Positions 8,301 through 16,200 of a stretch of 22,370 bases of DNA are shown piece by piece. Made by a program: the position numbers and the translations under genes. Source of the stretch: a virus; IMG/VR virus record IMGVR_UViG_3300031759_000151, positions 1-22,370 of that record; one strand, 5' to 3'. The stretch's first letter is position 1. Every line of letters starts with the position of its first letter. Below the pieces are notes generated by a model. The model was given only the letters and a program-made list of their open reading frames with translations, ran no database searches and had not been told where the DNA came from.

Positions 8301-9200
8301 ATATACCGCAACATTCTGCGCGAATGTCGAGTAAACTGTTGTATTGGGTGTATAGTTTGCCAGATTTGATTGAAGTTGTGTGTTCGATACCACATTAGCA
8401 GCAGACACAGTACCGACAAAGTTTGTGTTATTTGACGTTAGAGTAGCTACGTTTGCAGACAAACCAGCCATAGTCTGGAATGTAGAGTTCACATAACTAT
8501 TTGAAGCTGCGTATGTATAGATAGCTGTGTTTTGCGCGAAGACAGAATAAACACTAGTATTCTGAGCAAACGTTGAATAAACTGTTGTATTGGGTGTATA
8601 GTTTAACAGATTTGCCTGAAGTTGTGCGTTGGAAACAACATTAGCGGCTGTTACAGAACCTACAAAGTTTGTGTTGTTCGATGTCAGAGTAACAACATTT
8701 GATGCTAGACCAGCCATAGTCTGAAATGTGCTGTTCACATAACTATTTGATGCAGCATATGCCACAGCATTGGTATAAGCAGCAGCGGCATTTAATGTGA
8801 TGCTGTTTTGTATCGCAGCTAGTGTTACACCACCAAGATAGTTGGCATTATTTGATGTTAATGTTGCAATATATGTCGGATCAACGAACGTTCCTGAAGA
8901 GTTGGCAATAATGCCACTATTCGCAACAACAAATAAGACATTAGATGTTAAACTTAGACCATTGCCTGCCGTAAAACTAATACCACTGCCGCTGCTATTT
9001 GCCCAATAAATGGTAGATCCATTAGACGTTAGAACTTGACCGTTTGAGCCAACAGTTCCATTAGCAGAAATCGCATTGATTGTTACTGTACCGAAATCGG
9101 TAATCAATACTGGTTCGTTCTTCAGTACAATAGGTGTTGCGTTAGTGGTAAATCTTATGTTTGTTGAAGTAGCACCACTTATGGATACATTAATAGGCAT
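5397..9200 (-). CDS. Repetitive tail fibre protein (1267 aa)
   Basis: The start ATG at 9200 overlaps the upstream Ig-like gene by 11 bases. A short N-terminal region ends in a GQVLTSNGSTIYW motif; close copies of it recur near residues 690 and 1140. Two repeat blocks (about residues 167-523 and 724-924) are built from ten-residue units such as NTTVYSTFAQ. These are joined by AANVVSN-QLQ-NL and VATLTSNNT-FVG segments. Between the blocks lies a fibre module with GNLTVTGNLTL, DLNIILANSA and NLNLGYANAAWNIYA, a type widespread in aquatic phage fibres. The C-terminal third has SNYIDVGINGNG, INGPSDGYLYTGN and ERMRI. The final ~105 residues (NTTGTPINGQQL, HDYLGFIYNSTTSTW) match a beta-rich C-terminal domain seen in many phage fibres. 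There is almost no charge except near the C-terminus. A shaft with a distal binding head is the natural reading; trimerisation is inferred. Confidence 0.93.
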   Translation of the reverse strand: MPINVSISGATSTNIRFTTNATPIVLKNEPVLITDFGTVTINAISANGTVGSNGQVLTSNGSTIYWANSSGSGISFTAGNGLSLTSNVLFVVANSGIIANSSGTFVDPTYIATLTSNNANYLGGVTLAAIQNSITLNAAAAYTNAVAYAASNSYVNSTFQTMAGLASNVVTLTSNNTNFVGSVTAANVVSNAQLQANLLNYTPNTTVYSTFAQNTSVYSVFAQNTAIYTYAASNSYVNSTFQTMAGLSANVATLTSNNTNFVGTVSAANVVSNTQLQSNLANYTPNTTVYSTFAQNVAVYSVFAQNTAIYAYAASNTTVYSTFAQNTAVNSLITANAATAYTNAVTYAATIAGTAYSNAVAYAASNTAVYSTFAQNTAIYAYAASNAYVNSTFQTVAGLSANVATLTSNNTSFVGTVTAANVVSNAQLQANLLNYTPNTTVYSTFAQNTAIYAYAASNAYVNSTFQTIAGLASNVATLTSNNTNFVGTVSAANVVSNTQLQSNLAGYQTTSGLNANIAAYLPTYTGVVAGSNLSISGGATVSGNLTVTGNLTLAGSTTFINATVITTNDLNIILANSASTNTLANNSGLIIGTSANLVYNSSYPAWQSNVAFVPYSNNLNLGYANAAWNIYATAISSNTIFGRTVNAATYVATSNLALTSTANLTIASGAAIIDTTGSQGTVGQVLTSNGTGNVYWSTVIGLNVSAQYTFSNTITFTQVINGTANAANYIGTLPAANVVSNAQLQANLLNYTPNTTVYSTFAQNTSVYSVFAQNTAIYTYAASNAYVNSTFQTVAGLSSNVATLTSNNTSFVGSVSAANVVSNAQLQANLLNYTPNTTVYSTFAQNTAIYAYAASNTYVNSTFAQNTAVYSTFAQNTAIYAYAASNSYVNSTFQTVAGLAANVATLTSNNTTYLNGQLASYYTNATNISTGTLPYAQLPANVVFWSNTNTFTANQTFNANISVVNVYSTGTVNASVYQTGAYGTATAQSLVNSTFIVTGNTTTNVVIGFNSTDSSLAEFALNSNTFAEVVIWNANTGNNASGDFIVNDTLGPEPTSSNYIDVGINGNGFSQSTWTINGPSDGYLYTGNTNLSVGTAGATSYINFFTGGTLATNERMRITNTAIVVNTGIGISANGSTGTSGQVLTSSGTGNVYWSTASSSKRVVSYANSSTFTANTDSTDIATMIYTGSTGTFTIANTTGTPINGQQLVFRIQTTNSQTLSFQAQFAGSTDLPLPSALSGSSKHDYLGFIYNSTTSTWQLLAKNFGF
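6430..7030 (-). repeat. Tail fibre shaft repeat block 2
   Basis: Encodes roughly residues 724-924, a second run of the same decapeptide and AANVVSN modules after the central non-repeat domain. It begins with LPAANVVSN and ends at a LNGQLASYY segment. The 55 bases at 6811-6865 are identical to 8005-8059 in block 1, and 38 bases at 6931-6968 are identical to 7879-7916. Confidence 0.85.
7630..8700 (-). repeat. Tail fibre shaft repeat block 1
   Basis: Encodes roughly residues 167-523 of the fibre. It holds four copies of an AANVVSN-QLQ-NL segment, three of them followed by a TPNTTVYSTFAQ start and runs of ten-residue units (NT-x-VYS-x-FAQ, NTAIYAYAAS, N-x-YVNSTFQT), then VATLTSNNT-FVGT. Copies differ in the number of decapeptide units. 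Some are nearly identical in DNA while others differ at many synonymous positions. Confidence 0.85.
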
Positions 9201-9552
9201 ATGGATACGTTACCCCTGAAAGCTGTGTCACTTCTGGAGTTACTGTCAAGATTCCTTCGACTACACGGGTAATCACGTTAGCAGAACTGAGGGTGATTAC
9301 GTCATATACGTATCTACCATAATACATTCCAGCAGTTGTATTTGCATCCAATGATAGTTGAATGATTCCGTTGTTTGGCTGAGGAATGGTCGCTGCAAAA
9401 CTAATCGAGTTTGTAGATGTATACCAACGTCTGATCTGCGCTTGAACAGTAGTACCTTGTAGATTAATAGGTTGCCCGTTATCATCAGTCAAGTTCAATG
9501 TCGTATTGAACGTTGTGCCTTGATCTAAAATGATGTCTGCTTTAGCTGCCAT
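9190..9552 (-). CDS. Ig-like baseplate or fibre-adaptor protein (120 aa)
   Basis: The ATG at 9552 is preceded by GGGGAAG, a good ribosome binding site, and by a T4-type late promoter box at 9575-9582. The protein reads as a single beta-sandwich: a DQGTTFNTTLNLTDDNGQPI start, a V-A-QIRRWYTST strand, NGIIQLSLDANTTAGM, then YVYDVITLSS and VVEGILTVTPEVT at the end. This pattern is common in small proteins encoded beside tail fibres in cyanophages and other aquatic phages. It resembles the N-terminal domain of upper baseplate proteins that hold receptor-binding proteins, but that link is inference. Its 3' end overlaps the fibre gene start by 11 bases, which suggests translational coupling and a role in docking that fibre. 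Confidence 0.88.
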   Translation of the reverse strand: MAAKADIILDQGTTFNTTLNLTDDNGQPINLQGTTVQAQIRRWYTSTNSISFAATIPQPNNGIIQLSLDANTTAGMYYGRYVYDVITLSSANVITRVVEGILTVTPEVTQLSGVTYPYAY

Positions 9553-9574
9553 AACACTTCCCCGTCTTTTGTTT

Positions 9575-9582
9575 TATTTATA
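9575..9582 (-). promoter_or_regulatory. T4-type late promoter box TATAAATA
   Basis: On the minus strand the exact octamer TATAAATA directly follows the stop codon of the 190-residue gene and ends 22 bases before the start at 9552. In T4, late promoters are defined by this octamer at about -13 to -6 and are read by the gp55 sigma with the sliding clamp. By that spacing the transcript would begin near 9569 with a leader of about 17 bases that still holds the GGGGAAG ribosome binding site. It would drive the Ig-like protein, fibre, 99-residue protein and adhesin as one late unit. It lies in one of the few true intergenic gaps, so its match is not imposed by coding. Confidence 0.7.
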
Positions 9583-10155
9583 TCAGACAGACAGCGAAGT
9601 TCTTTCAAAGTTAACATTACCCGTAGTCTGTGTTGGCGATACTAGAAGATTGACATAACCAGAAGAGATATTGGCTGAGAAAGTGCCCATAACGCCATTA
9701 GTTTGTAACGTTGCGTATTCTGTAATAAAAACATTTGCTCCACCATCCTGTAAAACCATGATTTCGGTGCATTGGTGCCCAATACCCGTATCAATCTGAA
9801 GTAGATACTTTGCGCTACGAAAAGAAGTAAGTGGAAACTTGTCAACAATCTGATTTGCTGTGCCTGTCGTTAATACTGTTTGACCAGCAACATATGTGGC
9901 AGTGTTCATTGTGACATTGCTTGTAACAATAAGTGTGTTTGATACAGTATTGTTTCCGCCTTGAATGCTACCAAGTGCAATCAAAGTGTTGGCTGAAAAC
10001 TGTCCATTCACATAAGCATTACCTGAGGTGACACCAAGAGTTGAGTTTGCCGTTAAAATACTAAGTGACAAGTTCGCGCACAACTGATTCGTTGTCTGAA
10101 TCCAGTTATAGAATGTGCCTGTTGTGGTACTAACGTTAGCTGTTGCTATTGACAT
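9583..10155 (-). CDS. Beta-rich virion structural protein (190 aa)
   Basis: The ATG at 10155 lies inside the end of the upstream 76-residue gene (20-base overlap), so translation is probably coupled. The first ~100 residues are Asn/Thr/Ser-rich and fibre-like (GNAYVNGQFSANTLIALGSI, NTLIVTSNVTMN). The last ~90 residues form a compact domain: VDKFPLTSFRSAKYLLQIDT, then TEIMVLQDGGANVFITEYA, GTFSANISSGYVNLLVSPTQ and NVNFERTSLSV. This F-R-SAKY-x-x-Q / EIMVLQDG / ITEYA pattern is one I recognise from virion proteins of T4-like cyanophages, where it appears as a terminal domain of fibre or neck proteins. Its exact role is unknown; I infer a short fibre or baseplate-periphery protein. It ends in TGA right before the late promoter. 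Confidence 0.88.
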   Translation of the reverse strand: MSIATANVSTTTGTFYNWIQTTNQLCANLSLSILTANSTLGVTSGNAYVNGQFSANTLIALGSIQGGNNTVSNTLIVTSNVTMNTATYVAGQTVLTTGTANQIVDKFPLTSFRSAKYLLQIDTGIGHQCTEIMVLQDGGANVFITEYATLQTNGVMGTFSANISSGYVNLLVSPTQTTGNVNFERTSLSV

Positions 10156-10366
10156 CTTTATTTGCTACCAAAAGTTTGAGAAGATTTTTTATTTCATTAA
10201 CATCATTTGAAAGATCATCGATACGCTTATTTGTTTTTTCATTTTCAAGTAAACGATTGCGTTCTGTCAAATGCTGATTTAACTCGCCAATGTTTTTATT
10301 TATGATAGCACCCGTTCGTGAATCTCTGCATAGTCCAGGCACATTGGTCTGAATAAGAGTTTGCAT
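10136..10366 (-). CDS. Small coiled-coil protein (76 aa)
   Basis: Its ATG overlaps the stop of the upstream 764-residue gene by one base (TAATG), a classic coupling arrangement; the ribosome binding site itself is weak. The first ~25 residues contain CRDSRTGAIINKN. The rest is a charged helix, from GELNQHLTERNRLLENE to DDLSNDVNEIKNLLKLLVA, with regular Leu/Ile spacing that predicts a coiled coil. It is strikingly more charged than every neighbour. Small proteins with a D-x-x-(S/T)GAI-N segment followed by a coiled coil are, from memory, common hypothetical genes among T4-like phage structural clusters. A role in trimerising or chaperoning a partner is inference only. Confidence 0.82.
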   Translation of the reverse strand: MQTLIQTNVPGLCRDSRTGAIINKNIGELNQHLTERNRLLENEKTNKRIDDLSNDVNEIKNLLKLLVANKDVNSNS

Positions 10367-12660
10367 TATGAACTTGTACCGATAGCAGTTAGACTTGCAA
10401 CACGAGGTGTTACCGAAGTGTTATTTGAAACCAACACAAGCTTGACTTGTAGAGTATCATATCCATCAACAGGTGTTAACGAAGTATTGTAATATCTTGC
10501 AATATTCTGATTTTGTGGATTATTAAATGTCTGTGATGGATCATTGATCAGATCGATATAATAACCAGGTTGACCGAGAATACTTGTGTTTGATACTGCG
10601 GTGTCAAGGGTTAGCACAGTATTACTGGTAACAGAAGTTACGGCAGCAATAACGTAGTTTGATGGAATAAGTGGATTCCAAATCTTGACAACACTATTGA
10701 CTGGGATTTCAGTACCAAAGTTAGTATTAGCGCCAGTCACTACCGCGTTTGCTGTAGCTGAGAATGCAACACCAACAGTCACAGAACCATTTGCTGTGTA
10801 TGCGCTTGGTGGAAATGCAGGAAGACCCCAACTCTGAGCAATATAGTTGTTGGTTACTGGTGAACTGACAGCATTAGATGATGCGTTTGCTGGATACAGA
10901 AGCGTCCATTCTTTTGCATTAAATCCATCTGAATCGTGTGAGTTGTAAATCTTTGCATAAGGCTGAACATATGTGCCAGCGGGAATATAAGAAATCGTTT
11001 GTACAACAAGATCCTGTGCAGGATAAGTCGAATCAAAGTTGATCTTGGTTGTGATGTGTCTAGACGCGGCTAAGCCAGAAGCAGGAGCAGTTTCACCAAC
11101 TAGTGTATTGTTGATTGTCACCGCGCTAGAATAAACGTCTAGACCCTCTGAGGTAACAACAGGGCTGCTATAGATAGAACCGCTAGTGTTTTGAGCGAGA
11201 GTGATGTTCAATACACCAGATTTATTTCTCACGCCGTAGAGTGTGTTAGTAGCTGCCAAAACTTCATGTGATCTTGATGCCACAACAGCGTTATAACCAG
11301 AAACTGTATTGTTTGCGTAGTTTACGGCTGCTTGCACTGGAGTTAGTGCATATGTGTTCGAACTTGAATATGCAAACTGAGAACTTAATGCATATGTTGC
11401 GTTTTGTGGAGTATTGATAACGATTTCTGGCTGAAACGATCCAACAGGAAAGTTAACAATAGATGAAATGTATGCAGTAGATCCCGTGAACTCACCAACA
11501 ACAGGCGTCAATGAATATACCTGAGCAGTACCAGTTGTGCCTGTAAATGAAGTTGAGACATTGATCGCTGAAGTATTGATGATAGCCGAGATTGTTGTGC
11601 CCGTAGTAATACCAGCAACGTTTGCAGTGATTGGCTGACCAACAAATAGATTTGTCGTTGATGACAATCCAGTATATTGATTATTGCCATTTGTCAAAGT
11701 AGCAGTAAAGTATGTTCCTCTATTAAAGAGGTAGTTTGAGTTTGATGCCGTCGAGTTGGACAGATACAAAACGTTAGCTGATTGGTTGTTATAATAAGAC
11801 ACACCAATAGGAGCAGTAAAGAAACTTGCTGAAGTGTTTGTGCTTGGAAAAGCCTGATCGACAGTCATTGTTGTATTATTGGCAATCGCAACAACATTAC
11901 GGACTAGATAAGTGTTCGCACTTGTATACACGATAAGCTGAGTATTAGTCGCGAATGTGTTTTGGAATGATGTTCCTGTTCCGATTACGGTATTGCTACC
12001 TGAACTGAATGCAACTGTACCAGTAAGATTTGCGACTAGAGGAAAAACTCTTTCGCCACCCAAGAATGAACCTGTTTGATTTGTGATAACAAAAAACTCA
12101 TAATCACCATTGACAAGTTGATATGTCGCGTTATTTGAACTAAACTGTGCAACACTAACACCATACTTCAACTGTGCATTATTGACAGGAGTAATGTTGC
12201 CACTATTGCCGTAATCAAATAGTTGCCCTGGTGTACCGCCAGCGAAGCCAGTAAACCCTGTGTTCTGTGCAGCGCCTACAATATCATTGCCTACTTGTGC
12301 AGTCCAAAGAATATATGCAGGGTCATCTGCTTGAACGTTGATAGCATATGTTTTTCCAGTATTTAACTGGAGTGGAGCAGGAAATGTAAAAGTTGTTTTA
12401 GTTGCTGATGTTGCATCTACGTTAATAGATGCATATGGAAGATTTGCAACCGAACCACTGAGAACAGAGTTGAATAGTGGCGCACCATTAGAATCTGTAG
12501 GCGAAACGCTGATCGTTACTGTTGGATTATTAATACCAGATGCATTGTTTGTAGCACTAGGTTGTGCCTGAAAATACAAATCAACGCTTGTCAGAAATAC
12601 CGTAGCACTCTGATTGACTGAGTTTGGATCCAAATAAAATGTTTGTGAGTTGATATACAT
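10366..12660 (-). CDS. Baseplate/fibre structural protein, C-terminal part of a split DUF4815-type protein (764 aa)
   Basis: The ATG at 12660 has AGGG about nine bases upstream and lies 22 bases after the preceding stop. The N-terminus (FYLDPNSV, then TVFLTSVDLYFQAQ) is followed by TFTFPAPLQLNTGKTYAINV and ILWTAQVG. That is the layout of a domain which, in the long DUF4815-type proteins of T4-like aquatic phages, lies well downstream of the N-terminus. The C-terminus has YVQPYAKIYNSHDSDGF, AKEWTLLY and, at the very end, YDTLQVKLVLVS and PRVASLTAIG, matching the usual end of those same long proteins. The middle is Asn/Thr-rich beta sequence with repeated G-x-F/V-x-G-T strands. I infer a peripheral baseplate or fibre component that works with the 1583- and 185-residue products. 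Confidence 0.9.
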   Translation of the reverse strand: MYINSQTFYLDPNSVNQSATVFLTSVDLYFQAQPSATNNASGINNPTVTISVSPTDSNGAPLFNSVLSGSVANLPYASINVDATSATKTTFTFPAPLQLNTGKTYAINVQADDPAYILWTAQVGNDIVGAAQNTGFTGFAGGTPGQLFDYGNSGNITPVNNAQLKYGVSVAQFSSNNATYQLVNGDYEFFVITNQTGSFLGGERVFPLVANLTGTVAFSSGSNTVIGTGTSFQNTFATNTQLIVYTSANTYLVRNVVAIANNTTMTVDQAFPSTNTSASFFTAPIGVSYYNNQSANVLYLSNSTASNSNYLFNRGTYFTATLTNGNNQYTGLSSTTNLFVGQPITANVAGITTGTTISAIINTSAINVSTSFTGTTGTAQVYSLTPVVGEFTGSTAYISSIVNFPVGSFQPEIVINTPQNATYALSSQFAYSSSNTYALTPVQAAVNYANNTVSGYNAVVASRSHEVLAATNTLYGVRNKSGVLNITLAQNTSGSIYSSPVVTSEGLDVYSSAVTINNTLVGETAPASGLAASRHITTKINFDSTYPAQDLVVQTISYIPAGTYVQPYAKIYNSHDSDGFNAKEWTLLYPANASSNAVSSPVTNNYIAQSWGLPAFPPSAYTANGSVTVGVAFSATANAVVTGANTNFGTEIPVNSVVKIWNPLIPSNYVIAAVTSVTSNTVLTLDTAVSNTSILGQPGYYIDLINDPSQTFNNPQNQNIARYYNTSLTPVDGYDTLQVKLVLVSNNTSVTPRVASLTAIGTSS

Positions 12661-12682
12661 TATAGCCCTATCAGATTAAATA

Positions 12683-13240
12683 TTAAGCGAACGTTCCAAA
12701 TCCTGGTCCCAAATGTGGATTTCTTATCAGAGGTATTGTTTGTGGTGTTGGTTGTGCGATAGTGATTGTCACCTGAGCAGTTGATGTACCATCTGCGCTA
12801 CTCAACAGGCCTATCTTATTACCAATCAGATTATTTATCAATGATTGTGTGGCGGTCACGTTAGTCCCAGTTGAAATGCCCGAGTTGTAGAAATAAGTGA
12901 AAGAGATTGCACCATTAGCATCTGTGATTAACTGATCACCAAGAACACCACCTGTCGGCTGACACATAGAAGAAACGTCTGTTCCGTTGAATGTGAATGT
13001 ATGAATAGTGTTTGGCTTCAATCCAGTAGCAGAAAGATTGAATGCTTGATTTGATGCGGTATAGTTGCTGGCACGAGCAAGTTGTTCTACAGCAACAGTT
13101 ACACCGAGTGGTGTTGTGAGTGGTGTATCTGGACCAATAGTTGGTGGAGTTATAATAGAACCTTGAGGTACAGCCAAGTTTGTGTACCCGTTTGGTAATC
13201 CTACAACACCATTAGTTACTGAGTAAATATAACCTGCCAT
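12683..13240 (-). CDS. Small structural protein, middle part of a split DUF4815-type protein (185 aa)
   Basis: I place the start at the ATG at 13240-13238 (MAGYIYSV), two bases after the TAA of the 1583-residue gene, with AGGA upstream in that gene's end. A reading from 13273 adds 11 residues but lies inside the previous gene with no better site. The core, ARASNYTASNQAFNLSATG followed by LKPNTIHTFTFNGTDVSSMC, then QPTGGVLGDQLITDANGAIS and a FYNSG segment, is the LKPNT...DG.DVT...C.PT module. In long DUF4815-type proteins this module occurs between the N-terminal domain and the C-terminal beta domains. Here it is a free-standing protein with its own start and stop. Its function is not known; a small beta-sandwich connecting larger baseplate parts is plausible. 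Confidence 0.87.
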   Translation of the reverse strand: MAGYIYSVTNGVVGLPNGYTNLAVPQGSIITPPTIGPDTPLTTPLGVTVAVEQLARASNYTASNQAFNLSATGLKPNTIHTFTFNGTDVSSMCQPTGGVLGDQLITDANGAISFTYFYNSGISTGTNVTATQSLINNLIGNKIGLLSSADGTSTAQVTITIAQPTPQTIPLIRNPHLGPGFGTFA

Positions 13241-13242
13241 TA

Positions 13243-16200
13243 TTATGTTCCTACTGCTTGTGCTGATGACCACAAGATTGTGCCGTTTGGATTATATATT
13301 ACCAATGCACCACCAGCAGCATCTGGAATAGTATTTGTGATTGACATAATGATAGTATGCTGACCAGCGGAAACTGAATGTGATGCGGTTTGTATAGTGT
13401 TATACGAAACGCCTGATATCAGAACAGTTGAGTCGAGTGTAACGCTGCCCGTATCATCTGCCGCAAACTGGAATGAATATGTACCAGTTGTTGGGAAGTT
13501 CACAACAGTTTGGAAAACATTTGTTGTAATATCATAACCAGAACCGATCCAGATTGCATATGAACGCAAGAATGAACTCCAGCCACCTAGATCCATACCA
13601 CTTGCACTACACAAGTACCAACCGGTTGATGGATATCCTAGTGAAGAATATGTCGTGCCTAGTGTTGATTGTACGTTTGTTAGAATGGTAAATGTTGCTG
13701 GTGATACTGACATTGTACCTGTATATGTCACTGGTGGTGGAACATATGCAGTAGAGTTAGTTGCAACCAACTGTTGAAATAGTGGCACAGAACTATACGG
13801 AAGCGTCAATAGTGAACCAGTAACACCGGATTGTGTGTCATCGGCAGTATCAAAGTTAAAGCCTACATTGTAAGAAGATACAGTTGCAACTACTTCGTTG
13901 TTAACAATCATTGTTGTGTTCTGTGGATTGTTCACATCGGTGTAGTTGTTGCTCTGAAAAGTATCAGCGAAGAAGCCATACTTGAAGCGATTGATAGCAC
14001 CATTGATTGATGATGGAATCGCTAGACCGCTTACGCTCTGTTCTAGTGCAGATAGACTTGCTTGTTGTTCTAGTGCAGCAATACGATTCGCAAGGCTATT
14101 GATATCAGACATAGTATAAACAAGTGGCTGACTGATTTGTGTATTTGTTGTAGAAGATGTTGGCACAGAAATCGTGTGATTTGCAACACGAGCAAATGAA
14201 TAGATTTCGTTAGCAACATGCTTATCAATAATATTTGTATAGTTCTGATCTAGCTTCTGTGGTACAGAAGGATATGGTGGAACGAATACTAGATTGATTG
14301 TCATCGTATTCGCTGGCTCAGCAGGTGGTACCAACTTAGTTGAACCAGGTGTGCCAGGAATAGAAACGATATTTGCCTTTGTATCAACTACTAGACGATC
14401 AACGCGACCCTGATAGTTCACAAGGTTTGCAGAGTGTGCGGTACCTGGTGTTGGGAACTGATACGAAGTGCTAAGTGGTTCTGTACCAAACTTGACAACT
14501 TCACCACTGAAGATTAGATTTGCTGAACCACTTGAAGTCGCGGCTGAAGAAATATTAATCGCAGTAGAGTTGACAATAGACACAACAGTTGCATCAACTG
14601 GAATGCCAAAGTTGGTTGCGAATACTGAAGTACCGACGGTGATTACAGATGTATTTGAGATAGCATTGACTGTTACGTTGCCGCTTGTCAATGTACCAGT
14701 TAGAATCTGTGTAGTCAATGCACCGTAGTCGATAGGATTGATTGTTGACTTGGCAGTATTAGCTACTGTAATACTAGCAGTATTTGCAATACTTGGTCTA
14801 AAATCAACATAATCGATTAGATCGTAGTAGTTGCCCTGACTGTCATACATCTCAGAGATTTCAAGAGTGTTGATATAACCACTTGAAGTTGCTGTAATGT
14901 TTGCATATGGTTGAGCATCATTTACTGGATATGAACTACGTGTATAGAAGCCACCACCAGTTTCAGTGAAGTGGTCAAACTGTACTACCAATGCATCTGT
15001 TGTATTGATTGCAAGCTGTGACGTTGGAGTTAAATGTAGATACCCCATATCATAGAAGTCTGGATTTTGTTTGTGATCAACATAGAAGTTTGTTGTGACA
15101 TCAATCCAAGTTGAAGGAATAGATGCAGAGTTTGCTACGTTTGCTGTAACAACTGTGCTACCAGAAATAACACTTGAAGCAGGTGCTTTATAGACTTTCT
15201 TCATACGGAAGATGTCTGGAAAGCCTAGTGCCCATGGACCAGTATTTGAGTTGACAGCATTTGCAACGTTGATTGCTACAGTGGTATCACGATTTGGTGT
15301 CTTTTGTGTGACTGACTGGCCAGTGGCATATACTGGTGTTACAATAGATACGTTTGATGATGTGGTGTTAATCGCTGCTCCAAGGTTGATGGAGAGTTTT
15401 GAACCATTCGCTGATACTGTGACTGAACCAGTAGGCAAAGCCACTGGTACGTTCTTTGGATAGAACACCACAACGTTTGCAGAAGTGTTTGCATTTGCTG
15501 GGAATGTATCAACAGTGATTGCACCACCACTAACATTAGCGGTTGCAACTCTCTTGATTTCTCCACCAGTATTTGAGTAGATTTTGAGATACTCGCCAGC
15601 ATAAAGTGATGATGTAGATCCAGCATTTACCGTAACGATTGTGTTAGATGTGCTGGTAATCAAAGTCAATGAACTTACGTTAGCATTTGCCTGTGCATTC
15701 GAACCGGTGAACACTAGACTTAGGTCTAGCATTTGATTATTTGATAGTGTCGCGCCATTACCGTATGGGAAGATTTCTCCAGCGCCAAGTTGTAATGTAA
15801 TAACACCCGAAGCAGCGTTAACAGCAACGTTAGATGTTCCTGTTGAGAACAAGCCTTGATAGTTGAACGAGTGGTTCGCAGTGCTTAAAACGTTATTTGC
15901 GCCAACTGGGAATAGCATTGTCGAGTTGGTGGCTGATGAAAGAATCGCAACGTTCGTTGAACTTATTGTTGGATTGCTTACGAGAACAATATCAGCAATA
16001 CCCTGGTTGATACCATTGTTATAATAAACAGATTGTGCGTTTAGAAAGTTCTTGCCAGGATATAGATCGATATCATAAAGATATAGCGAAGCAACATAGC
16101 TTGGGCTGCCTGGTGTTCCAGACTGTGGCACTAGCGAACGAATACGCGCTGTACCGATTGCGTTACCAACTGGTGTTGTATTACCTGATGAATAAGCAGC

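Noticed and set aside
6430-8700. CRISPR array or other non-coding repeat
   Set aside because: The repeats are in frame, of varied length, encode conserved peptide units and have no unique spacers of constant size.
9553-9582. Rho-independent terminator in the gap between the 190- and 120-residue genes
   Set aside because: No GC-rich hairpin with a following T run is present; the gap holds the late promoter box and a ribosome binding site instead.
12832-12839. GATAAATA on the minus strand as a late promoter, and similarly CATAAATA at 10297-10304
   Set aside because: One mismatch to the octamer and both lie within coding sequence; chance matches of this quality are expected in AT-rich DNA.
12661-13246. 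Frameshift or sequencing error as the cause of the three-way split
   Set aside because: Each piece has its own in-frame stop, a short spacer, a start and a purine-rich binding site, and the first piece carries a complete extra C-terminal domain. A single indel would not produce that, though read support would settle it.
13241-13273. Upstream start at 13273 for the 185-residue protein
   Set aside because: It would overlap the previous gene by about 30 bases without a better ribosome binding site. The ATG at 13240 has AGGA at proper spacing and sits two bases after the stop.
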